Part shown: piece by piece, positions 11,753 through 24,176 of the stretch
Layout of the letters: every line of letters starts with the position of its first letter
Numbering within the stretch: the stretch's first letter is position 1
NCBI RefSeq assembly: GCF_002127325.2
Contig: NC_035433.2
Span: 129,588,695-129,652,694, forward strand
Direction: 5' to 3'
Source: Helianthus annuus
Lineage: Eukaryota; Streptophyta; Magnoliopsida; Asterales; Asteraceae
Length of the DNA: 64,000 bases
The notes under the pieces: model-generated
The model's database searches: none
The model's input: only the letters and a program-made list of their open reading frames with translations
What the model was told of the DNA's origin: nothing
Program-made: the position numbers and the translations under genes

Positions 11753-13151
11753 TGTCACGGCCCTTGGCCCTGGTTTGACCCGGTCTAGAGCCGCGACGCA
11801 GGAAATCCCATGGTATTAATTTAATCGATAGCGGAAGTCTTTTTAAGCAGGATCTTTTAATATTAAAACTGCCTGTTTTCATAACTTAGGGATAAATCCC
11901 ATAATTTACAATAAGGTGATTTCACTGGGAAATCTTTATTTCTCAAAACATGTTTCTTTATTTATTTACATTGAGCCATTTTTCTAAGCTTGTAGTGCTT
12001 CATGGCACTTTTTCTTTGCTCACAACAGATCACCTGAAACATGTTTGAAAAAGGTTTTGTCAGCGGGGAAATACTGAGTGAATCATTCATTTTACTGAAA
12101 ATGACATATTTGTTATAATTTACAGTATTAAGAGATATTACAATGTTTCTAATATCAACCCAACTACCCACAGTATTTGTCACTCGACTCATTTCGGTGA
12201 CTGTGGTCATATCCCCCATTGGCTGCCCCAATGGTGACGAATATCACTAATTAGGTTCGCCCACCTAAAGTGATAACAACAATAGTAATGTGCACAATAC
12301 CCCACATACCGGCTGTAATTTGGTGATTACATAAACTTAATCACTGTAATTATAACTCTGAAAATAATTTGGAGTATTGTAAAACAGTTGATAAAAAGAG
12401 AATGACTCACATTGCAGATTTAACGAGCAGAGTATAAGCCTACTGATTAGCCTTTGATTAACCTAATTTAAATAACAATGCACACACAAACGGGTTAGTA
12501 ACTAATACAGCAGTTACGACAATTCACGAGATTAAACCCTCACAACGATTTACAAGTGCAATACTTAATAATTCAGCGGATTCACAACGAATGACAGAGT
12601 ATAGTCCGAGTTCGGACAACACTCAAACATTCAAGTCGAAATCACGATGAATAACAAAGTATAAACTCAATTTGAGCGGCACTTAAACAATCGTTGGATA
12701 GTTTCAATCGATCGGACGTTCAATCGTAATAGCGATCGAGTTATTACCCTGATTGCGGCAGCATTTCGAGATTAGTGTGTGTTGTGAACGATTTCTATGA
12801 TATCTCAGAGCATAATTCGAATTTGGACGTCGAACAAATGCTCAGAACCAAGTCCCAATGTCTACTATTTATACCCAGAAAATGGTCCCCCTCGCGTGTC
12901 GCGACAGGGACAAGTTTAGGGGTAGCTTGGCTGAGTTGATTGTACGACTGAATTCTTATTCTACAGCCAATTGTGAAGATAATCGTCCACTAGGGTTTAC
13001 CCCCCCCCCCTGAGTTTTAGGGGGCCCTGATCCTGATTCCGATTGTTCTGAAAATTTTAGGGTTTATGCGGAATTACTTGGGTTTCTTAATTAGGGTTTC
13101 CTTATTAGATAATTATCATACTAAGTATTAATTTTAGTGAGAGTTGTTACA
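11753..13151 (-). repeat. 3' LTR of element C
   Basis: 1399 bp, highly similar to 19,315-20,576 plus 29,651-29,800. Compared with that copy it has lost ~52 bp near 12,913, including half of the paired CGCGAC words. A reverse-strand TATA box (TATTTATA, ~12,864-12,871) marks the promoter. The plus-strand ORF at 12,231-11,962 recurs in both LTR copies and is not a gene. Confidence 0.88.
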
Positions 13152-13169
13152 TCCTCCCCACCTTAAGAA
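13152..13169 (-). other. Polypurine tract of element C
   Basis: On the minus strand, TTCTTAAGGTGGGGAGGA directly precedes the 3' LTR. It follows an inverted repeat (13,170-13,189) that includes the pol stop codon. This is the usual second-strand primer position. Confidence 0.75.
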
Positions 13170-13187
13170 AAATCTCGTCCTCGAGAT

Positions 13188-14747
13188 TTACTGGAATAGA
13201 TGAGGATATTTCCGCTTCATTTCTGATTCCAGCTCCCAAGTGTATTCTGGTCCTCTCTTTGAATCCCATTTAACTTTGACTAGCACTAGTCGCTTGTGCT
13301 TGAGAAACATGACTTTCTTATCTTCTATTTGTAGTGGTTTTTCTACAAATTTTAGTTTTTCATTTACCTCTACATCTCGAAGAGGTACTAGCAGGGATTC
13401 ATCGGATAAACATTTCTTGAGATTGGATACATGAAATACATCATGTACTCCAGCTAATTCTTCTGGTAGTTGTAAACGATAAGCAACTGGTCCTACTTGT
13501 TGCATTACTGAAAAGGGTCCTACGTATCTTGGACTCAGCTTTCCTTTATTACCGAATCGTACTACTCCTTTCCAAGGAGAAACTTTCAAAAGTACTTTAT
13601 CTCCGACTTGAAATTCCAGTGGCTTGCAGCGATTGTCTGCATAGCTTTTCTGGCGATCTCTAGCAGTCTTCAGTCTTTCTTTGATTTGTGTTATCTTGTC
13701 TGTGGTTTCCTGTACAATTTCTGGACCTGATAATTGACTTTCTCCTATTTCTGCCCAACAAACTGGAGTTCTGCACTTGCGTCCATACAGTGCTTCGAAT
13801 GGTGCAGCTTCAATGCTTGAATGATAACTATTGTTATAGGAGAATTCAATTAAGGGTAAGTGGTTATCCCAATTACCACCAAAATCGATTACACAGGCTC
13901 GGAGCATGTCTTCCAAGGTTTGTATCGTCCTTTCACTTTGTCCGTCTGTTTGAGGATGATATGCAGTACTTAAATTTAGTCGGGTTCCCATTGCTTTCTG
14001 GAAACTAGTCCAGAAATGGGAAGTGAAACGACTATCTCTATCTGATACAATGGAGAGTGGAACTCCATGTAAAGATACTACTTCATCTACGTACAACCTG
14101 GCTAACCTTTCCATACTAAAGGTTTCCTTCATTGGTAGAAAATGAGCTGATTTGGTTAATCGATCCACAATTACCCAAATCGCATCATTACCTTTTCTGG
14201 TTTTGGGTAACTTTGTAACAAAATCCATTGTTATAAGTTCCCATTTCCATATCGGCATTTCCAATTGTTGTAGTAGTCCTGAAGGTTTCTGGTGTTCGGC
14301 CTTGACTTGTGAACAGGTAAGACATTTAGATACGTATTCAGCTATATCCTTTTTCATTCCTATCCACCAGAAATTATTTCTTAAATCTTGGTACATCTTA
14401 TTGTTTCCTGGATGTACGGTATACCTAGACTTATGAGCTTCTTCTAAAATCTTATTTCTTAATTCTCCTTGCTTAGGTACCCAAATTCGTTTCTTGTGGA
14501 ATTTCCAAATTCCGTCATTTCCTTGCTCTAATTCTTTTATGTAACCTTTCATTCCTTCAGCATCGTCTTTGATCGCTGTTTCCTGGACTTTCTTCAATTG
14601 TTCCATTAAATCTACTTGTAGATTTAATCTAAGAGCACGGACTCGTTTTTGCTTCTCATGATACTTACGACTTAAGGCATCTGCGACTACGTTCGCCTTT
14701 CCTTCGTGGTATTGAATATCACAGTCGTAATCGTTTAGGATTTCCAT
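13188..14747 (-). pseudogene. Element C pol, RNase H end, integrase and chromodomain
   Basis: 519 codons in the same frame as the upstream Gag-Pol ORF, separated only by one TGA (14,751-14,753). It opens with the end of RNase H ([13 protein letters not shown]). The integrase follows: zinc-binding HHCC ([11 protein letters not shown] ... [11 protein letters not shown]), then catalytic Asp in TMDFVTKLP, Asp in [10 protein letters not shown] and Glu in [10 protein letters not shown]. The tail [18 protein letters not shown] is a chromodomain of the Tekay type, thought in this clade to steer integration into heterochromatin. Everything needed for integrase looks present. The preceding stop means it would only be made by readthrough, or not at all. 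Confidence 0.9.
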
Positions 14748-14750
14748 CCA

Positions 14751-17678
14751 TCATCTTTGCCTCATGTTTAACTCTTTTTGCCCAAATATGTACCTTAAAC
14801 TTTTATGATCTGTATAAATAGTAAACTTACTTCCATACAGATAATGTCTCCAGATCTTAAGGGCAAGAATTATGGCTCCTAATTCTAAATCATGAGTCGT
14901 ATAATTTTCTTCGTGCTTTTTCAACTGCCGGGAGGCATACGCAATTACCTTCTTGCGTTGCATCAACACACATCCGAATCCTAATTTTGAAGCATCACAA
15001 TAAACTTCAAAATCTTCTGTTCCTTCGGGTAAGGCTAAGATTGGATCATTCGTCAATCTGTGCTTTAAAATCTTAAAAGCTTCTTCTTGTCTAGGTCCCC
15101 ATTCAAACTTAATGGTTTTACAGGTCAGCTTAGTCAAAGGTACAGCTATCTTAGAGAAATCTTTAATAAATCGTCTGTAGTATCCGGCTAAGCCTAGAAA
15201 ACTTCTAATTTCCATAGCTGTTTGCGGGACCTTCCATTTGGTGATTGCTTCTATTTTAGCAGGATCTACGTGAATTCCTTCGTGATTCACCATGTGACCT
15301 AAAAATTGTACTTCTTGCAACCAAAATTCACACTTCGAGAATTTGGCGTAAAGCTTTTCCTTTCTTAACAAAGTTAAGAGTGCATGTAGGTGCTCACAAT
15401 GTTCTTCCTGACTTTTGGAGTAAATAAGTATATCGTCGATGAAAACGATCACAAATTTATCCAAATATGGTTTACAGATCCGATTCATCATGTCCATAAA
15501 TGTTGCTGGAGCATTTGTTAGTCCAAAGGGCATGACTGTAAACTCATAATGACCATACCTAGTTCTGAAAGCAGTTTTAGGTATGTCTTCTTCTTGTACT
15601 TTCAATTGATGATATCCGGATCTTAGGTCTATCTTAGAAAAATACCTAGCTCCCTGTAATTGATCAAAAAGATCATCAATCCTAGGTAATGGGTATCGAT
15701 TCTTAATTGTAACTTTATTTAGTTCCCTATAATCGATACACATCCTCATCGATCCATCTTTCTTTTTCACAAACAATACTGGTGCTCCCCAAGGGGATGA
15801 ACTAGGTTGTATAAATCCTTTGCTTAGTAATTCATTTAATTGCTTTTTCAGTTCTAGCATTTCAGTGGGTGCTAATCGATAAGGTGCTTTAGCTATTGGT
15901 GTAGTACCCGGAATTAGATGAATTCTAAACTCTACTTCTCTATCGGGTGGTAACCCAGGTAATTCTTCTGGAAAAACATCTGGGTATTCTGAGACTACAG
16001 GGATGTCCTGAAGTTCCTTACTTTTAGTGTTAATGATTACAGAGATCATATACACCATTTCTTGTTTTCTTGAATAACTAGCCAACTTCATTACTGAAAT
16101 GAATTTCAGTGGCTTTCGAGGTTTATCTCCTGTAATTAAAATTACTTCTCCTGTAGGGATACGTATTTCTACGGAATTCTTATCACAAAGGATTCGAGCA
16201 TGGTTGGCTATTAACCAATCCATTCCTAATACCACATCGAATCCGGCTAATTTCATATGTAATAGGTTTGTAGAAAACTTATGGCCTAAAAGTTCTATCT
16301 TTCCATCTTGCAAAACTTTATCTATGTTAATAGAATTCCCATCCGTCGTTTCGACTGTAAAAATCTGCCTAAGGGTGGTTAAGGGTAAGTTAAGAGCTTG
16401 GCAAAATGAAGTATTGATAAAACTTTGGTTTGCACCAGAGTCAAACAATACTTTCACATAAACGTCGTGAACTAAAAACGTACCAGCTATGACGTCAGGA
16501 ATTAGTTCGGCTTCCTGAGTAGTCAATTGAAATGCTCGGGCATTCTTCTTTGTTGTTCCATCAGCTGGTTTGCCTTTATTGTCTGCGGTTTTAATCAATT
16601 TAGGACATTCTGTTTTGTAATGTCTTGTTTCTCCACAGTTATAGTAGACTATGGTTTTCTTTTTGCAATTTTCTTCACGATGTCCTGCCATTTTGCAGAA
16701 GTTGCAGATCACATTGCATCTTCCAAAATGATTCTTCCTGCAATTTCTGCAAAAAGGCGGATTTACAGATTGTCTCATTCCTCTCTTCTTGAACCTATTA
16801 TTATTATTATTACCCACACGAAATCCTTGGGTAATCTTTTGAGCCAATTCCTTCTTTCGATCTTCGTCTCTTGTACGTATCAGTTCATCGGTTAGGGTAT
16901 TAGCTAATTCCACAGCATCGTCAGTAGTATGAGGTCTCGCATCTTTAACAATGTTACGGATTTCACTAATTAGTCCCCAAATATAGCGAGAAATGAGTAC
17001 CGGTTCTGGCGAAGCTAGTGTTGGTACCACTCTAGCATATTCAAAGAATGTCGAAGTATAACCGCGACACTCTACACCTACCATACGATGGCTTAGGAAC
17101 TTATTTGCCATTTGTTCCTTTTCATATTCGGGACAGAATTTTCTTTCTACAAGATTCTTAAATTCTTCCCAGTTTATAGCATAAGCCATCCTTCTTCCTT
17201 TTGCTTGTAATACTGTGTTCCACCATTCCAATGCCCCTTCTTTGAACAAATTCGACGCATACATGACTTGATCTTCTTCGGCACACTTACTTATTGCAAT
17301 TACTGCTTCAGTTTTCTCTAACCAACGCAGTACTGCAGTTGCTCCTTTGTTGCCTGCAAATTCAGCAGGTTTGCAAGCAAGAAATTCTTTGTAAGTGCAA
17401 CCAGGCGTTGCAGCTTTCATCTTCTTAGGAAGTGGAGCCTGTCGTGGATTATTATCGTCATGATTGCCGCCTCCATCTACACTATGACTAAAATTGTCTT
17501 CCTGAGTACGTTTACTAGGAATGATTTGTTGCGGTTCAACAGGTTTCTGAGCAGCAGCCATGATTGCAGGAATAGCATTGGCTATCCCTTGAGTGATGAT
17601 ATTTTCAATATCTTGTTTAGTCATATATTGGTTTTCCTGATTTTGCTCATTAACTGGTTCATTACTAGCGTTTTCCAT
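14751..17678 (-). pseudogene. Element C Gag-protease-RT-RNase H polyprotein
   Basis: 975 codons from the ATG at 17,678. Gag capsid ([17 protein letters not shown] ... GALEWWNTV) is followed by zinc knuckles: [14 protein letters not shown] is intact, while the next ([13 protein letters not shown]) has lost its first Cys and a Gly. Protease has FDSGANQSF (~residue 415). Reverse transcriptase has FIDDILIYS (~residue 747) and [12 protein letters not shown]. RNase H has [11 protein letters not shown]. The frame ends at MRQR followed by TGA; in D the matching position reads R, so a CGA-to-TGA change fits. The downstream frame continues unbroken to the end of integrase. Confidence 0.92.
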
Positions 17679-17942
17679 ATGTTAATTAGTATTGATATGA
17701 ATTATTAGTATTTAGATATAACAAACAATTACACATAAGCACATAAAACCTTACAACACAGATATATATCCAAAATCATCGATGTCTCGACTTCTATTTT
17801 GTTTTATAGATTATATAGGCATCCATACACACTGTTTATCTTACAATGTTTTATTTCCTATTTTACAGAGTTATATTTTTCTACTACTGTTATTATACAG
17901 ACATTTTTTCCCAACCCCACTATTCTTTGGTCAACTGGCAGT

Positions 17943-18668
17943 TTAGTAGCGAAGCTCCCTTTCATCGTATTTCCAGGAGATTTGTTCCCCCATTTCCCGG
18001 ATCCTATTCCCTGTACCTATCAGCTTTTCACCGAACTGGCGAAGTTCGGCTATGTTTTCATTGCTCATTGGAGGATTGGGGATAGGTTTTGGATCAAACT
18101 GTGGGAGGAAGGAATAAGGACTGTTAATCATATTTTGGAATTGCCAGCCATTCGTCCACCATTCTTCCATTTGGCCTGGAGGTCGAGTGTGGATTAGTGG
18201 GTCTGGAATAGCTGGTTCCAGATTTACGGGAAGTTGGGTTTCGGCCGGGTAAGGATATAGATTATTGTTAATAGGGCTAATGACATCACAATTTGCCAGT
18301 AGACGGTCTATTTCGTCTTGAAAGGTGATTTCTTCAGGTTGTCTAGAGCTCTCTCCAATTTCTATTCCATTTTGCCTAGTATCTTCCCTTATTTCTATCT
18401 CTGCTTGTTTAGAACTTTCTCCGGTTTCTATTTCCTTCCCTTTGCTCACAGGATTTTCTATTTTAGGAAGTCTCCTAGTTGTTGGTTTTCTCCTGCGCAC
18501 TTTCCTCCATCCTACATATCTTCTTCTCTTTTTAGGTTTTGCTTTTTCCAGCGGTGGAGCTTGGAATTCCAGAGGTTCCTCTATGTCAGCAATATAACCA
18601 GTAAAGTCGTGGGAGACTTCAATTGGTACTGGATATAGATTGAGATTCTGAAATGCTTTCGATATCTA
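17943..18668 (-). pseudogene. Extra 5' ORF (ORF0) of element C
   Basis: A frame open on the minus strand from ~18,665 to the stop at 17,943, between primer site and gag. No clean ATG opens it: an ATG at ~18,675 lies in another frame, so a small frameshift near 18,655 is likely. It has a basic patch (KPKKRRRYVGWRKVRRRKP), an acidic/Ser-Glu middle and a C-terminal stretch that could form a helix (ELRQFGEKLIGTGNRIREM). D has an ORF in the same place with a similar plan. I recognise no domain. It could be a genuine accessory protein of this lineage or a relic. Confidence 0.5.
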
Positions 18669-18859
18669 ATTCATGCTGCATAGCATATATGCAAAATGCA
18701 CACAAAATGCTAAGTTAAAACTTTGGAACAAAGTTTTACAAATAAACTTTAAAGTTTTATTGCATACTAATTTGTACAGAAGACAACAGGAAAGAAAACA
18801 TACTAGGATTTATTTATTTACTAGGTGGTTATTTTCTACTAGACCAGGCTTATTGGTAA

Positions 18860-19174
18860 TTTAGAGATTTACATTTTCGACTACGGTAGCTAGCATATAA
18901 AGATTTTCCCATTTTTCATCTAAATTATCTTCCCAAGGTGTATTATTGCCTAATTCCTGGATTTCCGGATTAAACCTCACTTTCTTGAGTTGGGGTTTCT
19001 GACTTTTCCTAATAATCGAATTTCTTTTCTCTGGGTAAGAGGATTTTCATATTGTGCTTTACGGACAAAAATCCCTTCTTTCAGATCTGCTGGGTGTTTT
19101 GAGGAAGAGATTCCTTTTTCTTTGGGTGCAGTATCTAATTTGTGGTAGATAGCAGAAAGCTTTTGTTTACCCAT
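18860..19174 (-). pseudogene. Small leader ORF of element C with a frameshift
   Basis: Minus-strand ATG at 19,174 begins MGKQKLSAIYHKLDTAP and runs to KVRNPNSRK at 18,977. The next frame continues without stop as FNPEIQELGNNTPWEDNL to a TAA near 18,862, suggesting a one-base shift. The total would be about 100 residues, charged and without a recognisable domain. It lies just after the primer site. It may be the first part of the leader ORF system. Confidence 0.35.
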
Positions 19175-19292
19175 ACTGTAACGTAACAATTAATCAGTTA
19201 ATAAAACATATATTCACAGAATGGCAATTAGAATTCCTAAGTATTTCTCAATTACTTTAATAGGCTAAAATCAATAGTAAGCTTAAATCAGT

Positions 19293-19305
19293 GGCTCTGA
19301 TACCA
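19293..19305 (-). other. Primer binding site of element C
   Basis: GGCTCTGATACCA on the plus strand is the complement of TGGTATCAGAGCC, beside the 5' LTR edge at 19,315. It fixes the minus orientation of element C. Confidence 0.9.
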
Positions 19306-19314
19306 CCTTTTCCC

Positions 19315-20576
19315 TGTCACGGCCCTCAGCCCTGGTTTGACCCGGTCCAGAGCCGCGACGCAGGAAATCCCGTGGTATTAATTTAATCAACAGCGGAAGT
19401 CTTTTTAAGCAGGATCTTTTAATATTAAAACTGCCCGTTTTCATAACTTAGGGATAAATCCCATAATTTACAATAAGGTGATTTCACTGGGAAATCTTTA
19501 TTTCTCAAAACATGTTTCTTTATTTATTTACATTGAGCCACTTTTCTAAGCTTGTAGTGCTTCACGGCACTTTTTCTTTGCTCACAACAGATCACCTGAA
19601 ACATGTTTGAAAAAGGTTTTGTCAGCGGGGAAATACTGAGTGAATCATTCATTTTACTGAAAATGACATATTTGTTATAATTTATAGTATTAAGAGAGAT
19701 TACAATGTTTCTAATATCAACCCAACTACCCACAGTATTTGTCACTCGACTCATTTCGGTGACTGTGGTCATATCCCCCATTGGCTGCCCCAATGGTGAC
19801 GAATATCACTAATTAGGTTCGCCCACCTAAAGTGATAACAACAATAGTAATGTGCACAATACCCCACATATCGGCTGTAATTTGGTGATTACATAAACTT
19901 AATCACTGTAATTATAACTCTGAAAATAATTTGGAGTATTGTAAAACAGTTGATAAAAAGAGAATGACTCACATTGCAGATTTAACGAGCAGAGTATAAG
20001 CCTACTGATTAGCCTTTGATTAACCTAATTTAAATAACAATGCACACACAAACGGGTTAGTAACTAATACAGCAGTTACGACAATTCACGAGATTAAACC
20101 CTCACAACGATTTACAAGTGCAATACTTAATAATTCAGCGGATTCACAACGAATGACAGAGTATAGTCCGAGTTCGGACAGCACTCAAACATTCAAGTCG
20201 AAATCACGATAAATAACAAAGTATAAACTCAATTAAATGGCACTTAAACAATCGTTGGATAGTTTCAATCGATCGGACGTTGAATCGTAATAGCGATCGA
20301 GTTATTACCCTGATTGCGGCAGCGTTTCGAGATTAGTGTGTGTTGTGAACGATTTCTATGATATCTCAGAGCATAATTCGAATTTGGACGTTGAACAAAT
20401 GCTCAGAACCAAGTCCCAATGTCTACTATTTATACCCAGAAAATGGTCCCCCTCGCATGTCGCGACAGGGACAAGTGCACCCGTCGCGTGGCGCGACGGG
20501 TCTACTTTCTAGCCTAGGGTGGACACGTTTAGGGGTAGCTTGGCTGAGTTGATTGTACGACTGAATTCTTATTCTA
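19315..20576 (-). repeat. 5' LTR of element C, piece 1
   Basis: Begins TGTCACGGCCC and matches 11,753-12,962. Here the paired CGCGAC words are complete (20,453-20,502), upstream of the minus-strand TATA box (~20,428-20,435). The piece stops at ...TTATTCTA. A 21-bp local copy of 20,536-20,556 follows (20,577-20,597), then segment E. The LTR resumes at ~29,651. Confidence 0.88.
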
Positions 20577-20597
20577 TAGCTTGGCTGAGTTGATTGT
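20577..20597 (+). repeat. 21-bp templated filler at the left junction of segment E
   Basis: TAGCTTGGCTGAGTTGATTG plus T, identical to 20,536-20,556 just upstream and absent from the other LTR copy at this point. Short copies of nearby DNA at a junction are typical of end-joining repair. Confidence 0.85.
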
Positions 20598-22080
20598 TCA
20601 CCCAACACGCCCCCGTGTCCACCCTCTGTAAGTTTTTCGTTACTGGCAGTTCACCACGGGGCCGTGTCCAATGGACACGGGGCCGTGTCCAGAGCGCCAG
20701 TAACACAAATCTTTGTTTTTAAACACACTTTTACATATTCTAATCAACCAAAAACTTCATTTTTGGACACATTGAGGACAATGTGTAATTTAAGTGTGGG
20801 GGGGATGCTAAAACCTTATTTTGCAAAATCCTAAAACAAGCCTTACACAAAACTCTATTGGAACCGCTAAACACCCCAAATTTTTTTCAAAAAACTTTTT
20901 CATTTTTTTATTTACTTGTCTTAGTTTAAGTTGGGAATAACAAGTTATAAAAGGGTTATATATATTTTTTTTTATTTTACAACCGATAGCGTCGTGATAA
21001 AAAGAACTAACATAAGAAAATTATGAAACGGTATAACAAGTCTAGCTAAAATTCGATTATATATGCTTGGTCACATTAAAAACCCATTCCCACAAAAGTG
21101 AGTTTTGAGCCTTTATTGAGCATAAAAATATACATATTTAGATTAAATGCTCATTTTTCGTTTCTTGTGTGAATAGCCGCTCGGTCTTTACAAATCTAGA
21201 ACTTGCCACGACGATACATTCCCGGTCCTTACCAACTTAAACCCAAGTAAGTAAATGATGGAGGCATTAGGACTAACTATTTTTCTTTCAAAACCATTAT
21301 TTTTCATTTTTTTTACCTACCCAAAATCCCCCTAGAAAAACCCCTTTGAGCCTAAACCTTTCATTTCATTACCCCCAAAACAATTTTTTTTACCCACCAA
21401 AAACCTTTTTCATTTTTTTTTTCACCCTTATTTTAGTAACAAGCTCGGTTTTTCATAAACATACCCTCTACGTGACGAAAAAAAAAATATATATATATAT
21501 ATGAATAATGAAGTCAAAAACAAACAAAAGCTACAAAAGCTTGTTTGGAGAAATACTTCAAAAATAAATGTCACTAAAAATAAGGTATGAAAACCGACAC
21601 TTGTTACGATTTTCGCCCTTTTTACTAACCACTAACCAACCACCCACCTTTAAACCCAAGCCTTCACCCCAAAAGTCCTCTTGATATTTACAAAGGTAAA
21701 AAGTTAAAAAGGAGGAGGATTGATCGCTTGGCAAGCCTATGGAAAACGTAAGTCCGTGCCGCTCTCGAGCGATTCACTTAAATATACACCTTCGGCCGAG
21801 TGTTGAGTGATCTCCCGTGAGGTATGTGAACTTGTATATAAATGGAATTTTAATAAGTCATGTTATACCAAAATAAGTAGTTTATCTTATGAAAAGTTCA
21901 AAATAAATCATGACGAATAGGATTGTAAATAAAATAAAAATAAAACCTATAAAAACCTTGGATTCCCGACACTCTAGGACAAGCTAAAAAACTTCTCTTC
22001 TACCTATTCCATTTGGGAGTGTAAGCCACATTAAAAGAGTTTTGCTTGAGGACAAGCAAAAGTTCAAGTGTGGGGGTATT
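20598..22080 (+). other. Post-pol non-coding region of segment E with polypurine tract
   Basis: Contains palindromic CACGGGGCCGTG pairs (20,600-20,690), long AT-rich stretches and no ORF. The phrase TTTAAGTGTGGGGGGGATGC (~20,788) looks like an internal polypurine tract. AAGTGTGGGGGTATT (22,066-22,080) directly precedes the LTR and is the terminal one. The region corresponds to the part of Athila-type elements downstream of pol. Confidence 0.7.
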
Positions 22081-23775
22081 TGATGTGTGTAAAATGCAAC
22101 ATATAAAACACATCAATTAAGGCATAAAACTAACCCTTTTTAAGTACTAATGTTGGAAAAAGAGTGTTTTTGTCTTCCTTTTGTATTTTCAGGATGAAAT
22201 GAGCTCAAAATCACAAAAGAAGCAAAAAGACCACTAATTCTACCATAAATACAAGAAAAGGAACAAAAGTGGACTGCCCGGACCCTCAACGGCACCTCCC
22301 AAAACAAAGAGAAGAAAACAGAGCCTGAACACGCCCCGTGTCCAGCGAACACGGGGGCGTGCCCAGGAAGCAGCAGAAAAGACAAACCAGTAGAAGCTTC
22401 CATTGCTCACCACGGGGCCGTGCCCAGCGGGCACGGGGGCGTGTTGAAAGTACAGCAGGCGCATTAATTGTAATTCGCAATTACAATTAATGAAGAGAGA
22501 GAGTGTCAGACGGGCACGGGGCCGTGTCCAGTGGACACGGGGCCGTGTCCAGCGTTCTGTCCAGCCTATAAATAGAGGAGCTTGGTTTCATTCTCCCTCA
22601 TCCCTTGGCACACCACCTCTCTCACACCTCATCCACCACCCACCACCACCATAACACCATCATCCACCACCATCATCCATTGTCCATCGTAGAGTGTGTG
22701 AGTCGTCTCGGGATCCAAGATTGATCGTAAGAGTTCTTGACAATCAAGGCCATGTTTGCCTAAGTCTCTTACATCACTTGGTGAAGACAAGTGTTTAGTA
22801 TAATACTTTTTATTTTTAATCTTTTGCACTTTTTATTTGGTTTTGTATTAATGACTTTAATAACTAGTTACTTATGTTGAAGGTGATCTTTCCTTATCGT
22901 TTGTCCGTGGTGTCTTGGCATTATTTTACTGTCTATATAAAATAAAAGATTTTCACCATTCATATCTCCACGGTCTATATGGAGATATGTTGGCTACCTG
23001 GTCGGGGGTTAAGGGAACGGTTTGGTAAAGGTCTTGCCCTTGTTCAGCGTTTAGAGGTCCTGCTTGGGACCTGGGTCAAATTTAGTAGGATCTCCTTCAA
23101 TGCCCATAGGTATTGGATGGCGGGGATCCAAACTCTTTGACCCCCTCATAAGCTAACTACTATTAATACTATAACCCGGCTATTTAGGACTGTATCCCTG
23201 CTGACTCAGACTACTTAGCCGAGGGTAACGTCACCGCCAAAAGCGGGGCCTACCATAATTTGCATTAATAACTTAATTCATTATCTTTCAATAATCCGAC
23301 CCTTTAGGATTGTATCCTTGCTGACTCAAACTACTGGGTTGAGGGTAACGTCGCCTTCAAAAGAGGGGCCTACTACAATAACTAAGATAATCTCTTAAAC
23401 AAGTGCAAAAGTGCGAAAATAATCAAAGGTTATACTAATACACGTGTCGGATCCAAGTGATTCATCTTGTCTATCTGTTTTTATTTTATTTTATTTTTCA
23501 GCATTTAGTTAGTTTTTATTTTTCTTAGTTTAAATCATTTTTTCTAACCTTTTGATTTGATTAGACGTTGAGGATAAACCGGTATTAAAAGCTCTTGTGT
23601 CCTTGGACGACCTCGGTATCTTACCAACACTATACTACGTCCACGATGGGTGCACTTGCCCATATGTGTGTTTAGTGTTAGTAAATATCGTGTTTTATAA
23701 ATTTAAAACTTGGCTAAAAGTGTAAAAAGGGCTTAAATATATATCTAAAAATTATATACACACCGACACGCATCA
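22081..23775 (+). repeat. LTR of segment E
   Basis: 1695 bp, TGATGTGTGTAAAATGC to CCGACACGCATCA, between a polypurine tract and a primer site. The solo LTR at 35,572-37,266 has the same length. It has three pairs of GC-rich palindromes (22,331-22,552) and a TATA box at 22,567-22,574. A diverged tandem repeat of ~120 bp lies at ~23,175-23,375 (units share GGACTGTATCCCTGCTGACT / GGATTGTATCCTTGCTGACT). Confidence 0.9.
22567..22574 (+). promoter_or_regulatory. TATA box of LTR E
   Basis: TATAAATA in CAGCCTATAAATAGAGG, a few bases after the last palindrome pair. The solo LTR has the same arrangement at 36,059-36,066. Confidence 0.6.
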
Positions 23776-23781
23776 AGTTTT

Positions 23782-23799
23782 TGGCGCCGTTGCCGGGGA
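23782..23799 (+). other. Primer binding site of segment E
   Basis: TGGCGCCGTTGCCGGGGA a few bases after the LTR end, the standard Athila/Tat-type site. Confidence 0.9.
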
Positions 23800-24176
23800 C
23801 ACAAGGATTTTAAGAAAGCTTAAAATCGACGGCCTAATCAGTTTTTCAAAACCTTTTTCAAAACGCGCGCATTTTTCTGCATTTTAGTTTAGTTTTGCAT
23901 TTACAGTAGCCTGAACACGGGGCCGTGCTCGCTGAACACGCCCCCGTGCTGCATATTTTAGAGTAGATAACCAGATACAGAGTCTGAACACGGGGCCGTG
24001 CTCACTGAACACGCCCCCGTGCTCAACGTGACCAGTAAATTTAATTAAAACGCCCAGATACAGTCCCTGAACACGGGGCCGTGTTCACTCAACACGGGGC
24101 CGTGTCCAGCTTCTGTTTCCGTCTTATTTTTGTTTTCTGGTCCCGAGACTCAGTTGTGGTCTGTTGAGTGATTCTT
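23800..24176 (+). other. Leader of segment E with three palindrome pairs
   Basis: Non-coding. Pairs of the form AACACGGGGCCGTGCTC ... AACACGCCCCCGTGC occur at ~23,914-23,951, 23,989-24,023 and 24,068-24,107. No gag ORF fits between the primer site and the ATG at 24,177. Confidence 0.7.

Noticed and set aside
22331..24107. Regularly spaced palindromes that look CRISPR-like
   Set aside because: Plant retroelement context, irregular spacing, spacers not unique inserts, no cas genes.
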